Shown piece by piece: positions 22,995 to 32,254 of a stretch of 32,254 nt of DNA; within the stretch, counting starts at the first letter, position 1; each line of letters opens with the position of its first letter. The notes under the pieces are model-generated. The model saw only the letters and a program-made list of their open reading frames with translations. It was not told where the DNA came from and did not search any database. The position numbers and the translations under genes were made by a program. This DNA comes from Coprococcus sp. (GTDB taxonomy: Bacteria > Bacillota > Clostridia > Lachnospirales > Lachnospiraceae), in the NCBI GenBank assembly GCA_022793995.1, contig JAAWDY010000061.1:1-32254 (forward strand), in the 5' to 3' direction.

Positions 22995-25900
22995 CTACTC
23001 CCTTTCTCCTGAGGCCATGATCTTCATTTTCCCATTCCATATATAATGGATCACGGACACGAATTTGGCATTTTCCGGACGAATCAGCTGATAGATCGCA
23101 AGTCCCGGGACAGTGTCGTAATCGCCCCACAGGATTTGGGAATTAATCATAAAATTGAACTCAAATTCTACCATGAGTCGGAACATATCCCGGATATTTG
23201 TCTCATCTACACCCGCGAACGCCTCGTCGAGCGAGATCAGCTTCGGGGCATCGTACCTCGCGCCCGCATATTTAGCCGCGACTGCTGAGAAGAGCGGGAC
23301 GTACATTGCCATCGCTTTTTCTCCGCCGCTGAAGGTGAAGAAAACGCGGTCCGTCAGTTCTTTTTTCTTCTCGCCTGTTTTCTGGCATTCCAGCTTGAAC
23401 TCGAACCATTTCCGATAGTCCAGCACCTCGCGCATTGTGGCGTGGAACGACTGCACGGAACCGATATCGCCTGTGATCTTCCTCGCCTCCTCGATCTTGG
23501 ACCGGAAATGCCTGGACAGACTATCCACTTCTTCCTCCCGCATGATCTCCACATCTTTCTGCAGAAGCTCCACAAGCTCCTTTGTATCTAACTGCTCTTC
23601 CTTCTGGGCAGATTTATTTTTCCATCTCAGGCTGAGTTTTAACCCGCTGGATGTCTGCATGGACTCCATCAGCATGTTCATCTTCTCGACCCACCGCTTG
23701 CTTGCCTGGATCTTTCCGCGGATTTTCTTGCTGATGGTATTTGCCAGGATATCTTCAAACAATTCACGGTCGCGGTCACTGAGAATCCGGCCAAGAGCCT
23801 GTGCGTCTTCACTCATCTTTTCAATCAGTTCCTTGAATTTTACCGGGGTTCCCCGGTATTTTGCCGAGATATCGATTCGTTTTACGCTTACATCCAGAAC
23901 GCTGTTTTCCTCGTCCAGATCTTCAAACAATGTCTGCAGTGTGATCTGATAATCCAATAAATATCCCCGGTTGCTATGGTAGGATTCCTGGAGGCTTCCG
24001 AACAGGTCGCTTTGTTTTTTACTTCCGAATTTTCCGACAAAGAAGTCGCAGACCTTTTTTGCCTGGTCCTCCATGTCGTCGTTTACAACATATCCTCGCT
24101 CTGTATACCCGAGCCGATACTCCGCCGCGAAGACGCGCTCATACTTTTCTTTTTTCACCAGAAGATTGGACTGTCTTTTTTCATTCTCCCTGCTCTTTTC
24201 CTGCAGAATTTCCGCCTCTTTGCGCAGCGACTCCTGCTTTCCCACACAGTTCTCCCGTTCCCCCGGAAGCTTCCCAAGCCGCATGACGCAATAGTCCAGA
24301 CGTTCCTTGATCTCTTCATAATCTGTCAACGCCAGCTGTTCTTTTACGGATGCCAGAAGTCCTTCCAGCTCCCGCACTTTCCGGGCGATCCGGCTCAGTT
24401 CATAGCGGATCTCGTCCAGATCGGCCTTTACTTCTTCCAGATATTCCTTCTGGCTTTCTGCATACCGGCGTCCATTTTGAAAGTTCCCGTGTGCAACTTG
24501 AAGCTGTGTCAAAAGTTCTTTATAGCGATGCAGGGATGTGAATGCCTGTGTAAATGTATCCAGTCTTGGAGGAAGATAGCATTTCCCGCAGATTTCCCTT
24601 ACCTTGATGCGCACCGCGTCCAGCGCCGCCCGCTCTTTCTCCGCCAGTTCTTGCTGCTCCCACAGCTTTTTATTCTTCTGCTCCAGCGCATATTCTCTAT
24701 CGGCCAGCGCTTTTGCGGCAGTCTTCAGATCATCTTCCTTGGGAAAATGCTCCCACTCTGCGCGTGCCTGCTCTGTCCTTCCCTTATTTTCTTCCAGACG
24801 TTTCTTTAACCCGTTTACCGTGTTTTCAAGCCGCGCGCAGGCCTCTTTCAGCTCTTCTATTTTCTCCATCCGGAACTTTTCTCTTGCCCGTACACCGATG
24901 AACCGCGCCTGATATTCCTTGGTAATGGTTCCTTCCAGAACGCCGATCCGGTAATTTCCGTCCTCGTCAATCCACGAGCCGCTCCCGCGCTCCTCACTTT
25001 CTTCTCCGTATCCGATGGCTGAGAGAATATTAGAAATCGTATGGTAGAAAAGGATATCATTTTCTCCGTTGTCCACTTCCAGGACTTCTTGTAAATTCTG
25101 TCCGACGTGCCGCACGTCGCTGAAAATGTAGCGGTCGCATACTCCCGCATCCAGGGCATACACCTGTTCCCTGTATTCCTCCGGGACGATCAACGCGTCC
25201 AGCGCGCCCATTTCAAGCAGCGCCTCCTCCAGGCGGTTCATCCTTTCCTCAGAAAGCGCGTGATCGAACTCAATGGTCTTATAAAACTGTAAAAACGGGA
25301 TTCCCCTCTCTTTCAACAGCTCCCGGTTCTTCTTCACGCTGTCCGGCTGCTCCGGCTCAGGCTCTTTCTTATTCTCCCACTCTTCCAGTTCGTCTTTTGC
25401 TTCCCGAAGCTTCTCTTCTTCTTGGTTTAAGTCATACGTCAAAAGGAGCCTTTCTTCGGAAAGGGCATGCTCTATCTCATATAACTTGGGTTTCGTCAGT
25501 TCCCTGATCTCCGAATAATCGCTCCCAAGCTCGTATTCTTCTATTTTTCTGGAAATCGCCTGCAAGGTTTCTGCCGGCAGATGAATCTCCTGGTTCTGCC
25601 TTTCCCAGAGATACACCTGTTCCGTCAATTCCGACTTTGTCTCATGCATGAGATTTTCATATTGCTGCACTTCTTTTTCCGCATGGTTCTGCTCCCTGCG
25701 GCACGTATCCAGCTCCGCGAGGCAGCGGTCGTACTTTTCCTGAAAAGTCTGTTCTTCCTGCAGCGCCTCTTTTGCGCTTTCCACCTTCTTGGTATACGCA
25801 TTCAAAAGTTGATGGTGCGAAGAAAAATTGTAATCCTTCTCTTGTTCTTTTAAAAGATCGTTTTTAAGGAACGCGAATTCGTCGAACGGGATCTCGCCCA

Positions 25901-27089
25901 GTTCTGCCTCCATCTCTTCCAGCTCTGTCTCGATCTCACCCCAGATTTCCTCTGCTTTTTCTTCCTCTTTCTTAATCCGCTGCCTGGTGTCCAGTTCCTT
26001 GTCTTTCTTTTCCTGCTCCTGCCGCTCTTTGGCGTTTTGCTCCTTTTGCTTTTCCTCAAGCTCCGCTTTAAGGCGGCCTTCCCGTTCTTTTAGCTGCGCC
26101 GCGTCGCTTTTGTCAAGGGAGGCCTTTTCTTCTTTTAATACCGTCTCTTCCTGCTTTAATTCTTCGTAATGTGCTTCTTCCTTTTGAAGCTTTTCATTTT
26201 GCTCTAAGAGAGCGTTTAAAACATTCTTCCCCTCCCGCCTGCAGGTCTCATATGCCCGCAGGGCGTCTGTAAATAAAAGCGCCTTGTCGTAGAGCACGAT
26301 CTGGTTGTATTGGTCGTACACTTTCTCGATCTGGCGCGCTGCCCGGATGCTGTCGCTTAAGGTATCCAGGTTTGTTTTCAGATTGTCCATATTTTCAATG
26401 GCTTCCGACATAGGACGCAGGTCGTCCTCGGAGAGGGTCTGGAGGGAACTGCTTAAAATCTCATTGATGACCGTGGGTTTGAAATCCTTGGACAGCTTGG
26501 GCGTACGCAGCTGGATCAAAAGATCTAGAAACTCTTTGTATTCTTCCGGCGTCTCGAACCCGAAAAGAAGACGGTTGACGCACTGGGCGTACTCTCCCTG
26601 TGTCTCCAGCACTTTCCCGCCATCCCCGATCCGGTATTTCAGTTCTCCTTTTGAACAGGTGATCTTATTCTTGACGTCCTTATATAGGAACAGGTCCCTC
26701 CCCACCCGCCTGCCGTCCGTAATGCAGAAATACCAGGATTCCAGTTTCTTATTCCTGCGCGCCCTCAGTCCGATCCCAAGGGTTACGTATTCCTCGTTTT
26801 CCTGCCGCTTTAGCTCCATGTACAGGTAACCCGTCCGTTCCTCTCGTTCGTCGTCTTCTTCCAGGAGGTAATTCTCTATTTTTCTCGCCCGGGAGCCGAA
26901 TGGATCCAGCCGCTCGGGGCGCATATTCCCGTCAAGAAGCAGCGGGATAAAGCTCTGCATGGTTACAGATTTCCCCGAACCGTTTGCACCACGGAGCAAC
27001 ATGCGCCCGTCCACAAACTCAAATTCTTCTTCATCATAATACCAGAAATCGATCAGCCCAACCTTATTGATCTGCCATTTACTGTTCAT
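22995..27089 (-). CDS. jetC: Wadjet SMC-like ATPase JetC (TIGR02680 type)
   Basis: This 1364-residue SMC/MukB-like protein is the motor of the Wadjet complex. Walker A GANGSGKS lies at 34-41; long charged coiled coils fill roughly 240-530 and 690-1010 around a middle hinge region; the C-terminal head has the signature FSGGEKAM (about 1253-1260) and Walker B LISLDEAF (about 1284-1291). Length fits TIGR02680. Its start overlaps the end of jetB by 11 bp, and jetD follows 4 bp later, so translation is coupled. The frame is uninterrupted over 4.1 kb, which shows the system is kept by selection or was gained recently. Confidence 0.95.
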   Translation of the reverse strand: MNSKWQINKVGLIDFWYYDEEEFEFVDGRMLLRGANGSGKSVTMQSFIPLLLDGNMRPERLDPFGSRARKIENYLLEEDDEREERTGYLYMELKRQENEEYVTLGIGLRARRNKKLESWYFCITDGRRVGRDLFLYKDVKNKITCSKGELKYRIGDGGKVLETQGEYAQCVNRLLFGFETPEEYKEFLDLLIQLRTPKLSKDFKPTVINEILSSSLQTLSEDDLRPMSEAIENMDNLKTNLDTLSDSIRAARQIEKVYDQYNQIVLYDKALLFTDALRAYETCRREGKNVLNALLEQNEKLQKEEAHYEELKQEETVLKEEKASLDKSDAAQLKEREGRLKAELEEKQKEQNAKERQEQEKKDKELDTRQRIKKEEEKAEEIWGEIETELEEMEAELGEIPFDEFAFLKNDLLKEQEKDYNFSSHHQLLNAYTKKVESAKEALQEEQTFQEKYDRCLAELDTCRREQNHAEKEVQQYENLMHETKSELTEQVYLWERQNQEIHLPAETLQAISRKIEEYELGSDYSEIRELTKPKLYEIEHALSEERLLLTYDLNQEEEKLREAKDELEEWENKKEPEPEQPDSVKKNRELLKERGIPFLQFYKTIEFDHALSEERMNRLEEALLEMGALDALIVPEEYREQVYALDAGVCDRYIFSDVRHVGQNLQEVLEVDNGENDILFYHTISNILSAIGYGEESEERGSGSWIDEDGNYRIGVLEGTITKEYQARFIGVRAREKFRMEKIEELKEACARLENTVNGLKKRLEENKGRTEQARAEWEHFPKEDDLKTAAKALADREYALEQKNKKLWEQQELAEKERAALDAVRIKVREICGKCYLPPRLDTFTQAFTSLHRYKELLTQLQVAHGNFQNGRRYAESQKEYLEEVKADLDEIRYELSRIARKVRELEGLLASVKEQLALTDYEEIKERLDYCVMRLGKLPGERENCVGKQESLRKEAEILQEKSRENEKRQSNLLVKKEKYERVFAAEYRLGYTERGYVVNDDMEDQAKKVCDFFVGKFGSKKQSDLFGSLQESYHSNRGYLLDYQITLQTLFEDLDEENSVLDVSVKRIDISAKYRGTPVKFKELIEKMSEDAQALGRILSDRDRELFEDILANTISKKIRGKIQASKRWVEKMNMLMESMQTSSGLKLSLRWKNKSAQKEEQLDTKELVELLQKDVEIMREEEVDSLSRHFRSKIEEARKITGDIGSVQSFHATMREVLDYRKWFEFKLECQKTGEKKKELTDRVFFTFSGGEKAMAMYVPLFSAVAAKYAGARYDAPKLISLDEAFAGVDETNIRDMFRLMVEFEFNFMINSQILWGDYDTVPGLAIYQLIRPENAKFVSVIHYIWNGKMKIMASGERE

Positions 27090-28227
27090 CTCTTCCTCCG
27101 TTTTTCAGGAAATCATCCGGATATTTCCCCAGTATTTTTCCCGCCACAGGCTTTATTTTCACCTCGTCGTACGCTTCCTCTATGAGCGCCAGTTCTTGCA
27201 TATACGCGGATACTTCCCGGTAGAATTCCGCGAACGTCATTTCCCGATAGGTCTTATTGAGGCCATGCCCGAACCGCTCCTTACATTCATCCACCATCCC
27301 GCGGAACGCCTCTTTCGGAATCCGGATCTGCTCATCCAAAGGAACCTGGATTCGTCCGGCGCTTACCTTCTCCTGGATAACCTGAAAGACCAAAAGCACG
27401 ATATCGGAGAGTGTATTTTCCTCAGGAAAACATCTCCCAAGCCTGCATCCTTCGCCAAGAACAAGATAGGCGCTGCTTTTGTGTACTTGAAGCTCACAGT
27501 CGAATAATTCCGTAAGTTCACTTTGTATCATATTCCGGTAGTTTCTCACATAGGCAAAATCCTCTTCCGTGTCCGCGCTCTTGTACATTCCCATGGACAT
27601 CAGAAGCTTCCGGTATACCCTCTGTCTCCTCACAATGCCGCGGTCTTCATTTACATCAATCCACTCCTCCCTCTCAAAATCCTTTGGAGTGGTATATCCC
27701 ATAATATCCTGTGTAAAATTCTTCATAAAATAACGTGAAGCACCGGTATTTTCATACAAAACTTCACTCGCATCATCTCTTGCAAAGCCTTCTTCGCTTC
27801 CGTCGTCTACATTCAGGATGCCGCAGGATACGCAGTATTTCATCACCTTAATCATATGCCTCCTGTACCGGTACACAGTCCAATCGATCTGCTCCTGATC
27901 ATACTGGCTCTGGACATATTCGGTCAGTTCCGATAAGACAAACTGCTCCTGAGCCTCTTTGTCTTCCAGAAACATCAGCACAATGCAGAAGAACATATAC
28001 TCGATGGGTTCTCGAAATTCGAGAATTCCCATCCAGTTTTCCGGGATCGCAGGCATTTTCTCCACTTTAATCATATACGGATTTACGAGAACCTGATATC
28101 CCATCTTTTCCATGAGAAATTTCTTCTCTTCGCCTGACGCAAGCGCTTCTTTCATCTGGTAATACGCTTCCCGGTCCCTGGACTTTAGGATCCATCGGCT
28201 GCTAAGCAAGGTTTCCAACGTTCTCAT
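27079..28227 (-). CDS. jetB: Wadjet MukE-like subunit JetB (TIGR02678/DUF2398 type)
   Basis: JetB (382 residues) is the kleisin-associated winged-helix (KITE/MukE-like) subunit. It fits the TIGR02678/DUF2398 family in length, place and blocks such as FCIVLMFLEDKE and a C-terminal MTFAEFYREVSAYM. The ATG at 28227 lies 1 bp after the jetA stop, behind AAGGAGAG; the upstream TTG frame start at 28245 would overlap jetA and is not used. No catalytic function is expected. Confidence 0.88.
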   Translation of the reverse strand: MRTLETLLSSRWILKSRDREAYYQMKEALASGEEKKFLMEKMGYQVLVNPYMIKVEKMPAIPENWMGILEFREPIEYMFFCIVLMFLEDKEAQEQFVLSELTEYVQSQYDQEQIDWTVYRYRRHMIKVMKYCVSCGILNVDDGSEEGFARDDASEVLYENTGASRYFMKNFTQDIMGYTTPKDFEREEWIDVNEDRGIVRRQRVYRKLLMSMGMYKSADTEEDFAYVRNYRNMIQSELTELFDCELQVHKSSAYLVLGEGCRLGRCFPEENTLSDIVLLVFQVIQEKVSAGRIQVPLDEQIRIPKEAFRGMVDECKERFGHGLNKTYREMTFAEFYREVSAYMQELALIEEAYDEVKIKPVAGKILGKYPDDFLKNGGRDEQ

Positions 28228-28228
28228 A

Positions 28229-29713
28229 CTACTCTCCTTCTTCAAACACGATCGTGTAAGCAGGCATCTGAAAGGTCCCGTCCGTACATTCCAGCGTACA
28301 GTATCCTTTTACCTCATCTTTCTCAATATGGTAAATCCGGCCGTCCTCGGTTTTGGCCCGATGGTTTTTCCTCTCCAGCGCTTTGGAAAGCCACAGAAGG
28401 AACATGTCCCGTACATGCGGTTCGATTACCGGAAGCTCTGCAAATTCCAGCCTCCCGTCCCGGATATAGCTGCCCAAAAGCTCCCGTTCTTCTGAAAGTT
28501 TCCGTATCATGGCAAGCCGCGTCTCTTCTTTCTCCCTGGAACGGTCGATTATGCTGCTCCTTTTCGCCTTCTCCTTATAGGTACGTACCCTTGGGGAAAT
28601 TGTCACGACATGTGGGTTTTCATCGTATACCCCGCTGTTGATACTGTCGGTCTCCCTGCGGAGTTCTCCTTTTATATGCAGCGGCTTTTCTATGCCGAAC
28701 ACCACAGCCGACAGACGGTGTGCCTCGTTGATATCCTTACATTTTCCAAACATCTGCGCCAGTTTTTTATATTCCTCCCGCCTGTTCGAGCCTTGATTGC
28801 TCATCTCGCTGATTCGTGTCGCGTATCTTGTGATCTTCCGAATAATCTCGTTTGTCGTGTCAAATACCTTCCCGGCCTCGGATTCCATCCCTGCCCTTCC
28901 GGAAAACCATTCGGAAATGCTCTCCCATCGCCCTTTCATCTTATCGTAGATCATCTGTTCATCCACTTCCACGTCGATCCTTGGAATCGAAAGCTCGTAG
29001 ACCGTCACTTTTTGGAGTACGTTCTTCACCACCTCCGGCTCTATACCTCGAATTTGCTGCTCGATCACAGCCACATTCGCCTGCAGGCTCTTCACGAAAG
29101 AACGGAGGTACTCGATGAGCCTGTCCTTGAACACCAGGAACTCCTTCGTCTTCATCATTTCTTCCGCTTTCACACTGTTTAGTTCCCTCATATAATCCTG
29201 GTAATTCTGATTCAGCCGGATAAAATCATTATTCAGGTCGTTCCACCAGCCGTACAACCGCTCGTCCTCCTTAAGCGACATTTCTTTTATCTTTCCCATA
29301 TTGATCCGCAGCCTCTCAAGCAGGGTCGGCTCCAGTGAGGACCCTTCGATAAATAGATTCTCGATGCGGATCACCATTCTCTCGATCTCGACAGCCGTCT
29401 CAGTCAGCTGATAGCGGAACTTTTTATTCTTGAATTCCTCGATCGTAGCCGCTTTTCTCGCGTCCTGGATCGTGGATAAGTCTCCCCATGCCGCGAGCGC
29501 CGCCAAATCCTGCTGGCACTGTTCCATCGTATATTCCGCAAAATAGGGATCTTCTTTTAATTCCTCAAAAACCTCTTCCTGGTACATCCAGTATTTTAGC
29601 TTCTCATATTTCAAATAAAAAAGCCGGATAATGGGGCGGTATCTGTCCGTGTTCTCCACATTCAGATACTTAGCCTCCAGTATCGGCTTTTTCATTTTTT
29701 CGTGAATCTTCAT
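28229..29713 (-). CDS. jetA: Wadjet kleisin-like subunit JetA (TIGR02677/DUF2397 type)
   Basis: JetA (494 residues) is the MukF-like kleisin of the type II Wadjet complex. It fits TIGR02677/DUF2397 in size and layout: an N-terminal winged-helix part (FYLKYEKLKYWMYQEEVFEEL), a helical middle, and a C-terminal head-binding domain. The ATG at 29713 has AAGGGAG at good spacing and fits the family better than the ATG at 29794. First gene of the operon. No clear -35/-10 pair was found in the 132 bp before it, so transcription may start weakly there or run in from the decayed genes upstream. Confidence 0.87.
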   Translation of the reverse strand: MKIHEKMKKPILEAKYLNVENTDRYRPIIRLFYLKYEKLKYWMYQEEVFEELKEDPYFAEYTMEQCQQDLAALAAWGDLSTIQDARKAATIEEFKNKKFRYQLTETAVEIERMVIRIENLFIEGSSLEPTLLERLRINMGKIKEMSLKEDERLYGWWNDLNNDFIRLNQNYQDYMRELNSVKAEEMMKTKEFLVFKDRLIEYLRSFVKSLQANVAVIEQQIRGIEPEVVKNVLQKVTVYELSIPRIDVEVDEQMIYDKMKGRWESISEWFSGRAGMESEAGKVFDTTNEIIRKITRYATRISEMSNQGSNRREEYKKLAQMFGKCKDINEAHRLSAVVFGIEKPLHIKGELRRETDSINSGVYDENPHVVTISPRVRTYKEKAKRSSIIDRSREKEETRLAMIRKLSEERELLGSYIRDGRLEFAELPVIEPHVRDMFLLWLSKALERKNHRAKTEDGRIYHIEKDEVKGYCTLECTDGTFQMPAYTIVFEEGE

Positions 29714-29845
29714 CTGATTATGCTCCCTTATCGGTTCCGGCAGCCTTCCCTTAAGGGGGCGTGTCGGAATAGGTTTACGGGAACATTTTATCATACCTCC
29801 AGGAATGTTTCCATCAGAATTAAAGATCTGAGCGAAAAATTTCCA

Positions 29846-30268
29846 CTATCTATAAATGTAATCTCCATCTTGATAACGCGGCGGGATTACAGGAATCTGC
29901 AGATAAGAATCATATGTACCGCCTGTATGAATCACATGCAGTCCTTTATTGTTTGTCTCCCAGCTCAATGGTTCAAACCAGTCGTCCCTGATATAACGTC
30001 CTGCAATCTGAACACAGATTTTTTGTCCCTTATGCCAAATTCTGCTGTGTGGATTGATTTCGATATCAACCGGGACGATTTCTCCCTCTTTCAGTTTCTG
30101 GATTTCATCATGTGGCTGAATTGGCTGGAAATCTGTGGACGCCTTCTCATCTAATTTCCTGTGGGAAACTCTCATTTTCCCCCAAGCGCCTGGATGACAG
30201 TTCTCGTCTAATATATAAACTGCTAATTCTTCACCCTTGGTATCTAACTTTTTGACGTTGATAAACAA
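29846..30268 (-). pseudogene. C-terminal fragment of CocE/NonD-type hydrolase
   Basis: The frame of about 140 residues corresponds to the C-terminal beta-sandwich of CocE/NonD (X-Pro dipeptidyl peptidase-like) hydrolases: GAWGKMRVSHRKLDE, VPVDIEINPHSRIWHKGQ and IRDDWFEPLSWETNNKG. The alpha/beta-hydrolase core with its Ser-Asp-His triad, normally more than 400 residues, is missing. The frame opens only with TTG, right after the stop of the transporter remnant. A deletion has joined the two remains. Confidence 0.8.
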
Positions 30269-30283
30269 ATTTTCTATTTTGTA

Positions 30284-31648
30284 TTACGCGGATTTCGCAT
30301 CCTCCTCTGCAAATTCTTTCTCTCGTCTTTGTACAAAACTGCCGTCTTTAACCGTGTTAAATCCTATAAATCCTACTGCCATTGCAATAACCAGTCCGAT
30401 ATAAGATGCATTATAGCCGCCGAAGTGATTCGCCAGTGTTGCCATGAATGCTGATGCAAATGCTCCTATGATCTGGATAATAGGCTGAATTAATCCATAT
30501 GCCCGTTTAAAATTATAACGTCCCCAATAGGTTACACAAAGAGAGGCTGAAAAATTCGCTGCTCCTCCGACTATACTTCCTATTAAAAATAACCCTACAT
30601 AAAGTAATAATCCCGGAGCCCAAATCAACAGGAAACAACCCACAATCCCCATGATATATACTTTATGAAACACATCGCCGAATAGGCGATTAGGTTCACG
30701 AGTCCCGAGTGCTGTTGCACGAGGGATGTAATTTGAATCGCCCTGCGTGTTCCTAACAAATTATCCACATAGCCCATCAGATAGCTTCCTACCATAGCGC
30801 AGATCGCGGTTGCCAGCATAAGATTAACCGCTTTTTCTAATTCATAACCCCTGCCCATGAACGCCAGGATCATCTGCACCATTACGCCTCCCGCATAAAG
30901 AAGTTGTGTTCCCCTAGACAAAGCAATGATCCAAACCTCCTTTGTCTGCAAAATACGCTTCGTGGTCCACGAACTTTTGGCGTCCATTTCCAATGCTTTT
31001 TTGTTTTCTTCAATCGCGCGTTCCATTGTCATACTTCTGTCGTTATCCGGATTGAACTGTGACAAATAAAATCAATACTACTAACGCGATTGCCGCCATG
31101 ACTACATAAGGAATAAACATAAGACGTATCCCAAAATTATTAAATCCCCATGTCAATATTTTTGTAGTAATTCCCGCCGCAAGAGGGATCCCCATGGTTA
31201 CGATGCCCATGACAAGACCCTTTTTACGCGGAAACCAGTTAGAAACAATAACCGGATTCAAGTTATAACACCAGTTACTTCCGAACATAGTAACCGCCAC
31301 AATACAGACACATGTCAATGGAAGCGACTCGCTAAGTCCTACAATAACCAGAAATATGATATACGCCGCAGACCAGATAATAGCCAGCTTTCTTGGCGAT
31401 CTTTTGGTTACCAGAATCCCACAAAGAAATGCTCCGATTACAGTAAATAGCCCGCCTACTGTTACCATATTAAGAATAAATACCTGATTCCATCCGTAGG
31501 CAGCCTCCCAATATACTACCGCCATCTGCCAGGTGCTTCCGAGCGCTGTTGGTATAAAGAATACCAAAGCGCTGAATAAACAAAATAGCCATCCTTTTGC
31601 GCCAAAATTCATACTATTCGGATTATAGCCCATTTTTTTATCACTCAT
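30284..31648 (-). pseudogene. MFS (OFA-like) transporter, disrupted twice
   Basis: Three consecutive frames together make an MFS transporter resembling the oxalate/formate antiporter group. Part 1 (31648 to about 31055) holds the N-terminal helices (FMFGSNWCYNLNPVIVSNWF-type loop, GITTKILTW). Part 2 (about 31065 to 30730) starts in the central loop (FNPDNDRSMT) after a small frame-breaking deletion. It then runs into a 71-bp repeat insertion at 30659-30729 within GTRRAIQI...YIMGIVGC. Part 3 (30658 to 30284) is the C-terminal half. Two independent lesions make loss of function near certain. MFS plus CocE hydrolase suggests an old uptake-and-hydrolysis pair. Confidence 0.88.
30659..30729. repeat. 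Repeat copy inserted in the transporter gene
   Basis: The 68-bp unit (30660-30727) differs from the copies at 3-138 at only a few bases. One change turns GGTGAT into GGCGAT, making the first hairpin perfect: ATCGCC-GAATA-GGCGAT. Joining the transporter reading frames on each side implies that 71 bp were added at a TA-rich spot, which shifts the frame. This is direct evidence that the unit moves as a discrete element. Confidence 0.85.
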
Positions 31649-31663
31649 CTTTTTCTCCTTTTG

Positions 31664-32109
31664 CTAACTCTCCTCAAATCCCCTCCAAGCAGGGATTCCC
31701 GTATACTCTTTTACTTCCTCTTCTCCGTTTAAAACGCGGGTGACACCGGCAATCATCGCCTCCATTTCAAACTCTCCCGGATATGCAAAAACCGGTGCGC
31801 TCCATTCACAGTCATCTTTTATTTTTCCACCAATTCCTCATTATGGACGATTCCACCGCTCAGGAGAATCCCGTCGACTTTTCCTTTTAGGACGCACGCC
31901 ATTGAACCGATATATTTTCCAATCTGATAAATCATCGCGTTCCAAATACGTTCCGCTTCTTTATCACCCACCTGGGCCCTCTTCACAATTTCGATCGTAT
32001 CAGAGGTTCCTAAGTGACTGACAAAGCCCCCGTCTTCATACATAGATTCAATACCTCTTTTCGGGACTGTCCGGAAACGTTTTGTAAAGGACTTTTTAAT
32101 CAAGTTCAC
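31664..32109 (-). pseudogene. buk: C-terminal remnant of butyrate kinase
   Basis: The remains match the last 40 percent of butyrate kinase: HLGTSDTIEI, QIGKYIGSMACVLKGKVDGI, LSGGIVHNEELVEK, and then in another frame CEWSAPVFAYPGEFEMEA and EYTGIPAWRG up to the stop at 31664. One A is missing from an A-run near 31822-31826, which causes the shift. The first about 210 residues, with the phosphate-binding start, are absent; a terminator for the next gene stands in their place. So this copy cannot make a kinase. Confidence 0.85.
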
Positions 32110-32130
32110 AGAAAATTTACATATCAGGGC

Positions 32131-32170
32131 AAAAAATAAGGCCTGGAACCTGTTTTTAGATTCCCGGCCT
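32131..32170 (-). terminator. Terminator of the gene entering from the right edge
   Basis: On the minus strand AGGCC-GGAA arms (complement of 32161-32170) pair with TTCC-GGCCT (complement of 32139-32148) with one mismatch, followed by TATTTTTT. It starts 12 bp after the stop of the partial gene. Confidence 0.8.
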
Positions 32171-32181
32171 ACGGTTTTGTT

Positions 32182-32254
32182 TTATGCTGTCCGCTCTGCT
32201 TTCAATTTTTTTACTTCGTCAAGAGGAAGTCCTGCATATTCCGCAATTTTTTCA
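32182..32254 (-). CDS. 3' end of an unidentified gene, cut by the window edge
   Basis: Only the last 23 residues are seen (EKIAEYAGLPLDEVKKLKAE and three more), ending at TAA with a terminator right behind. The pattern I-A-E-x-x-G-L-x-x-x-E-V-x-K-L is often found at the ends of Rpn-family (PD-(D/E)XK) nuclease/transposase proteins, but 23 residues cannot decide this. Confidence 0.55.
   Translation of the reverse strand, partial: EKIAEYAGLPLDEVKKLKAERTA

Noticed and set aside
22995-27089. Chromosomal SMC or SbcC/RecN repair protein
   Set aside because: The four-gene order, JetC length and neighbouring Toprim nuclease fit type II Wadjet and not a housekeeping SMC.

Overview
The window looks like a chromosomal segment of an anaerobic, butyrate-forming Firmicute, most likely Lachnospiraceae. 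This rests on the gene order thl-crt-hbd-bcd-etfB-etfA, a butyryl-CoA:acetate CoA-transferase of the Roseburia type, GGAGG-type ribosome sites and intrinsic terminators. The family assignment is inferred from remembered protein families; no database search was run.

Layout. (1) 1-4.4 kb is a patchwork of small accessory genes and remnants: a 68-bp tandem repeat, a radical SAM protein, an SRAP/YedK-type protein, a regulator fragment, a stand-alone FakA-like domain, two GNAT acetyltransferases, a DUF6483-like protein and a GNAT remnant. (2) 4.4-10.6 kb, minus strand: the complete acetyl-CoA to butyryl-CoA operon with its own sigma-A type promoter at 10572-10600 and a strong terminator at 4425-4468. 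(3) 10.8-17.6 kb, minus strand: a catabolic operon running beta-keto acid cleavage enzyme (BKACE), 3-hydroxy acid dehydrogenase, AtoE-type carrier (broken by one frameshift), ADP-forming acyl-CoA synthetase and CoA-transferase subunits A and B. (4) 17.8-20.3 kb, plus strand: a TetR-type regulator and then but. Both are driven by almost identical 42-bp promoter blocks. (5) 20.5-21.7 kb: a DUF4143 AAA ATPase whose 3' end overlaps the next system tail to tail. (6) 21.65-29.7 kb, minus strand: an intact type II Wadjet system, jetA-jetB-jetC-jetD. (7) 29.8-32.2 kb: decayed genes, namely a CocE-type hydrolase C-terminus, an MFS transporter with a frameshift and a 71-bp repeat insertion, a butyrate kinase C-terminus, and the 3' end of one more gene.

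How the parts may work together (inference). A 3-hydroxy acid enters through the AtoE-type carrier and is oxidised to a beta-keto acid. BKACE cleaves this with acetyl-CoA into acetoacetate and a new acyl-CoA. The ADP-forming synthetase converts the acyl-CoA to free acid and ATP. The CoA-transferase activates acetoacetate, which then feeds hbd, crt and bcd/etf. But releases butyrate and regenerates acetyl-CoA. The TetR-like protein probably controls itself and but through shared ACGGT-centred sites. The kinase route to butyrate is represented here only by a broken fragment.

The best candidates for something undescribed are the structured 68-bp repeat (two tandem copies, one near-identical copy inside the transporter gene, and one diverged copy that keeps both hairpins), the BKACE/ATP-forming module, and the TetR-but promoter pair.
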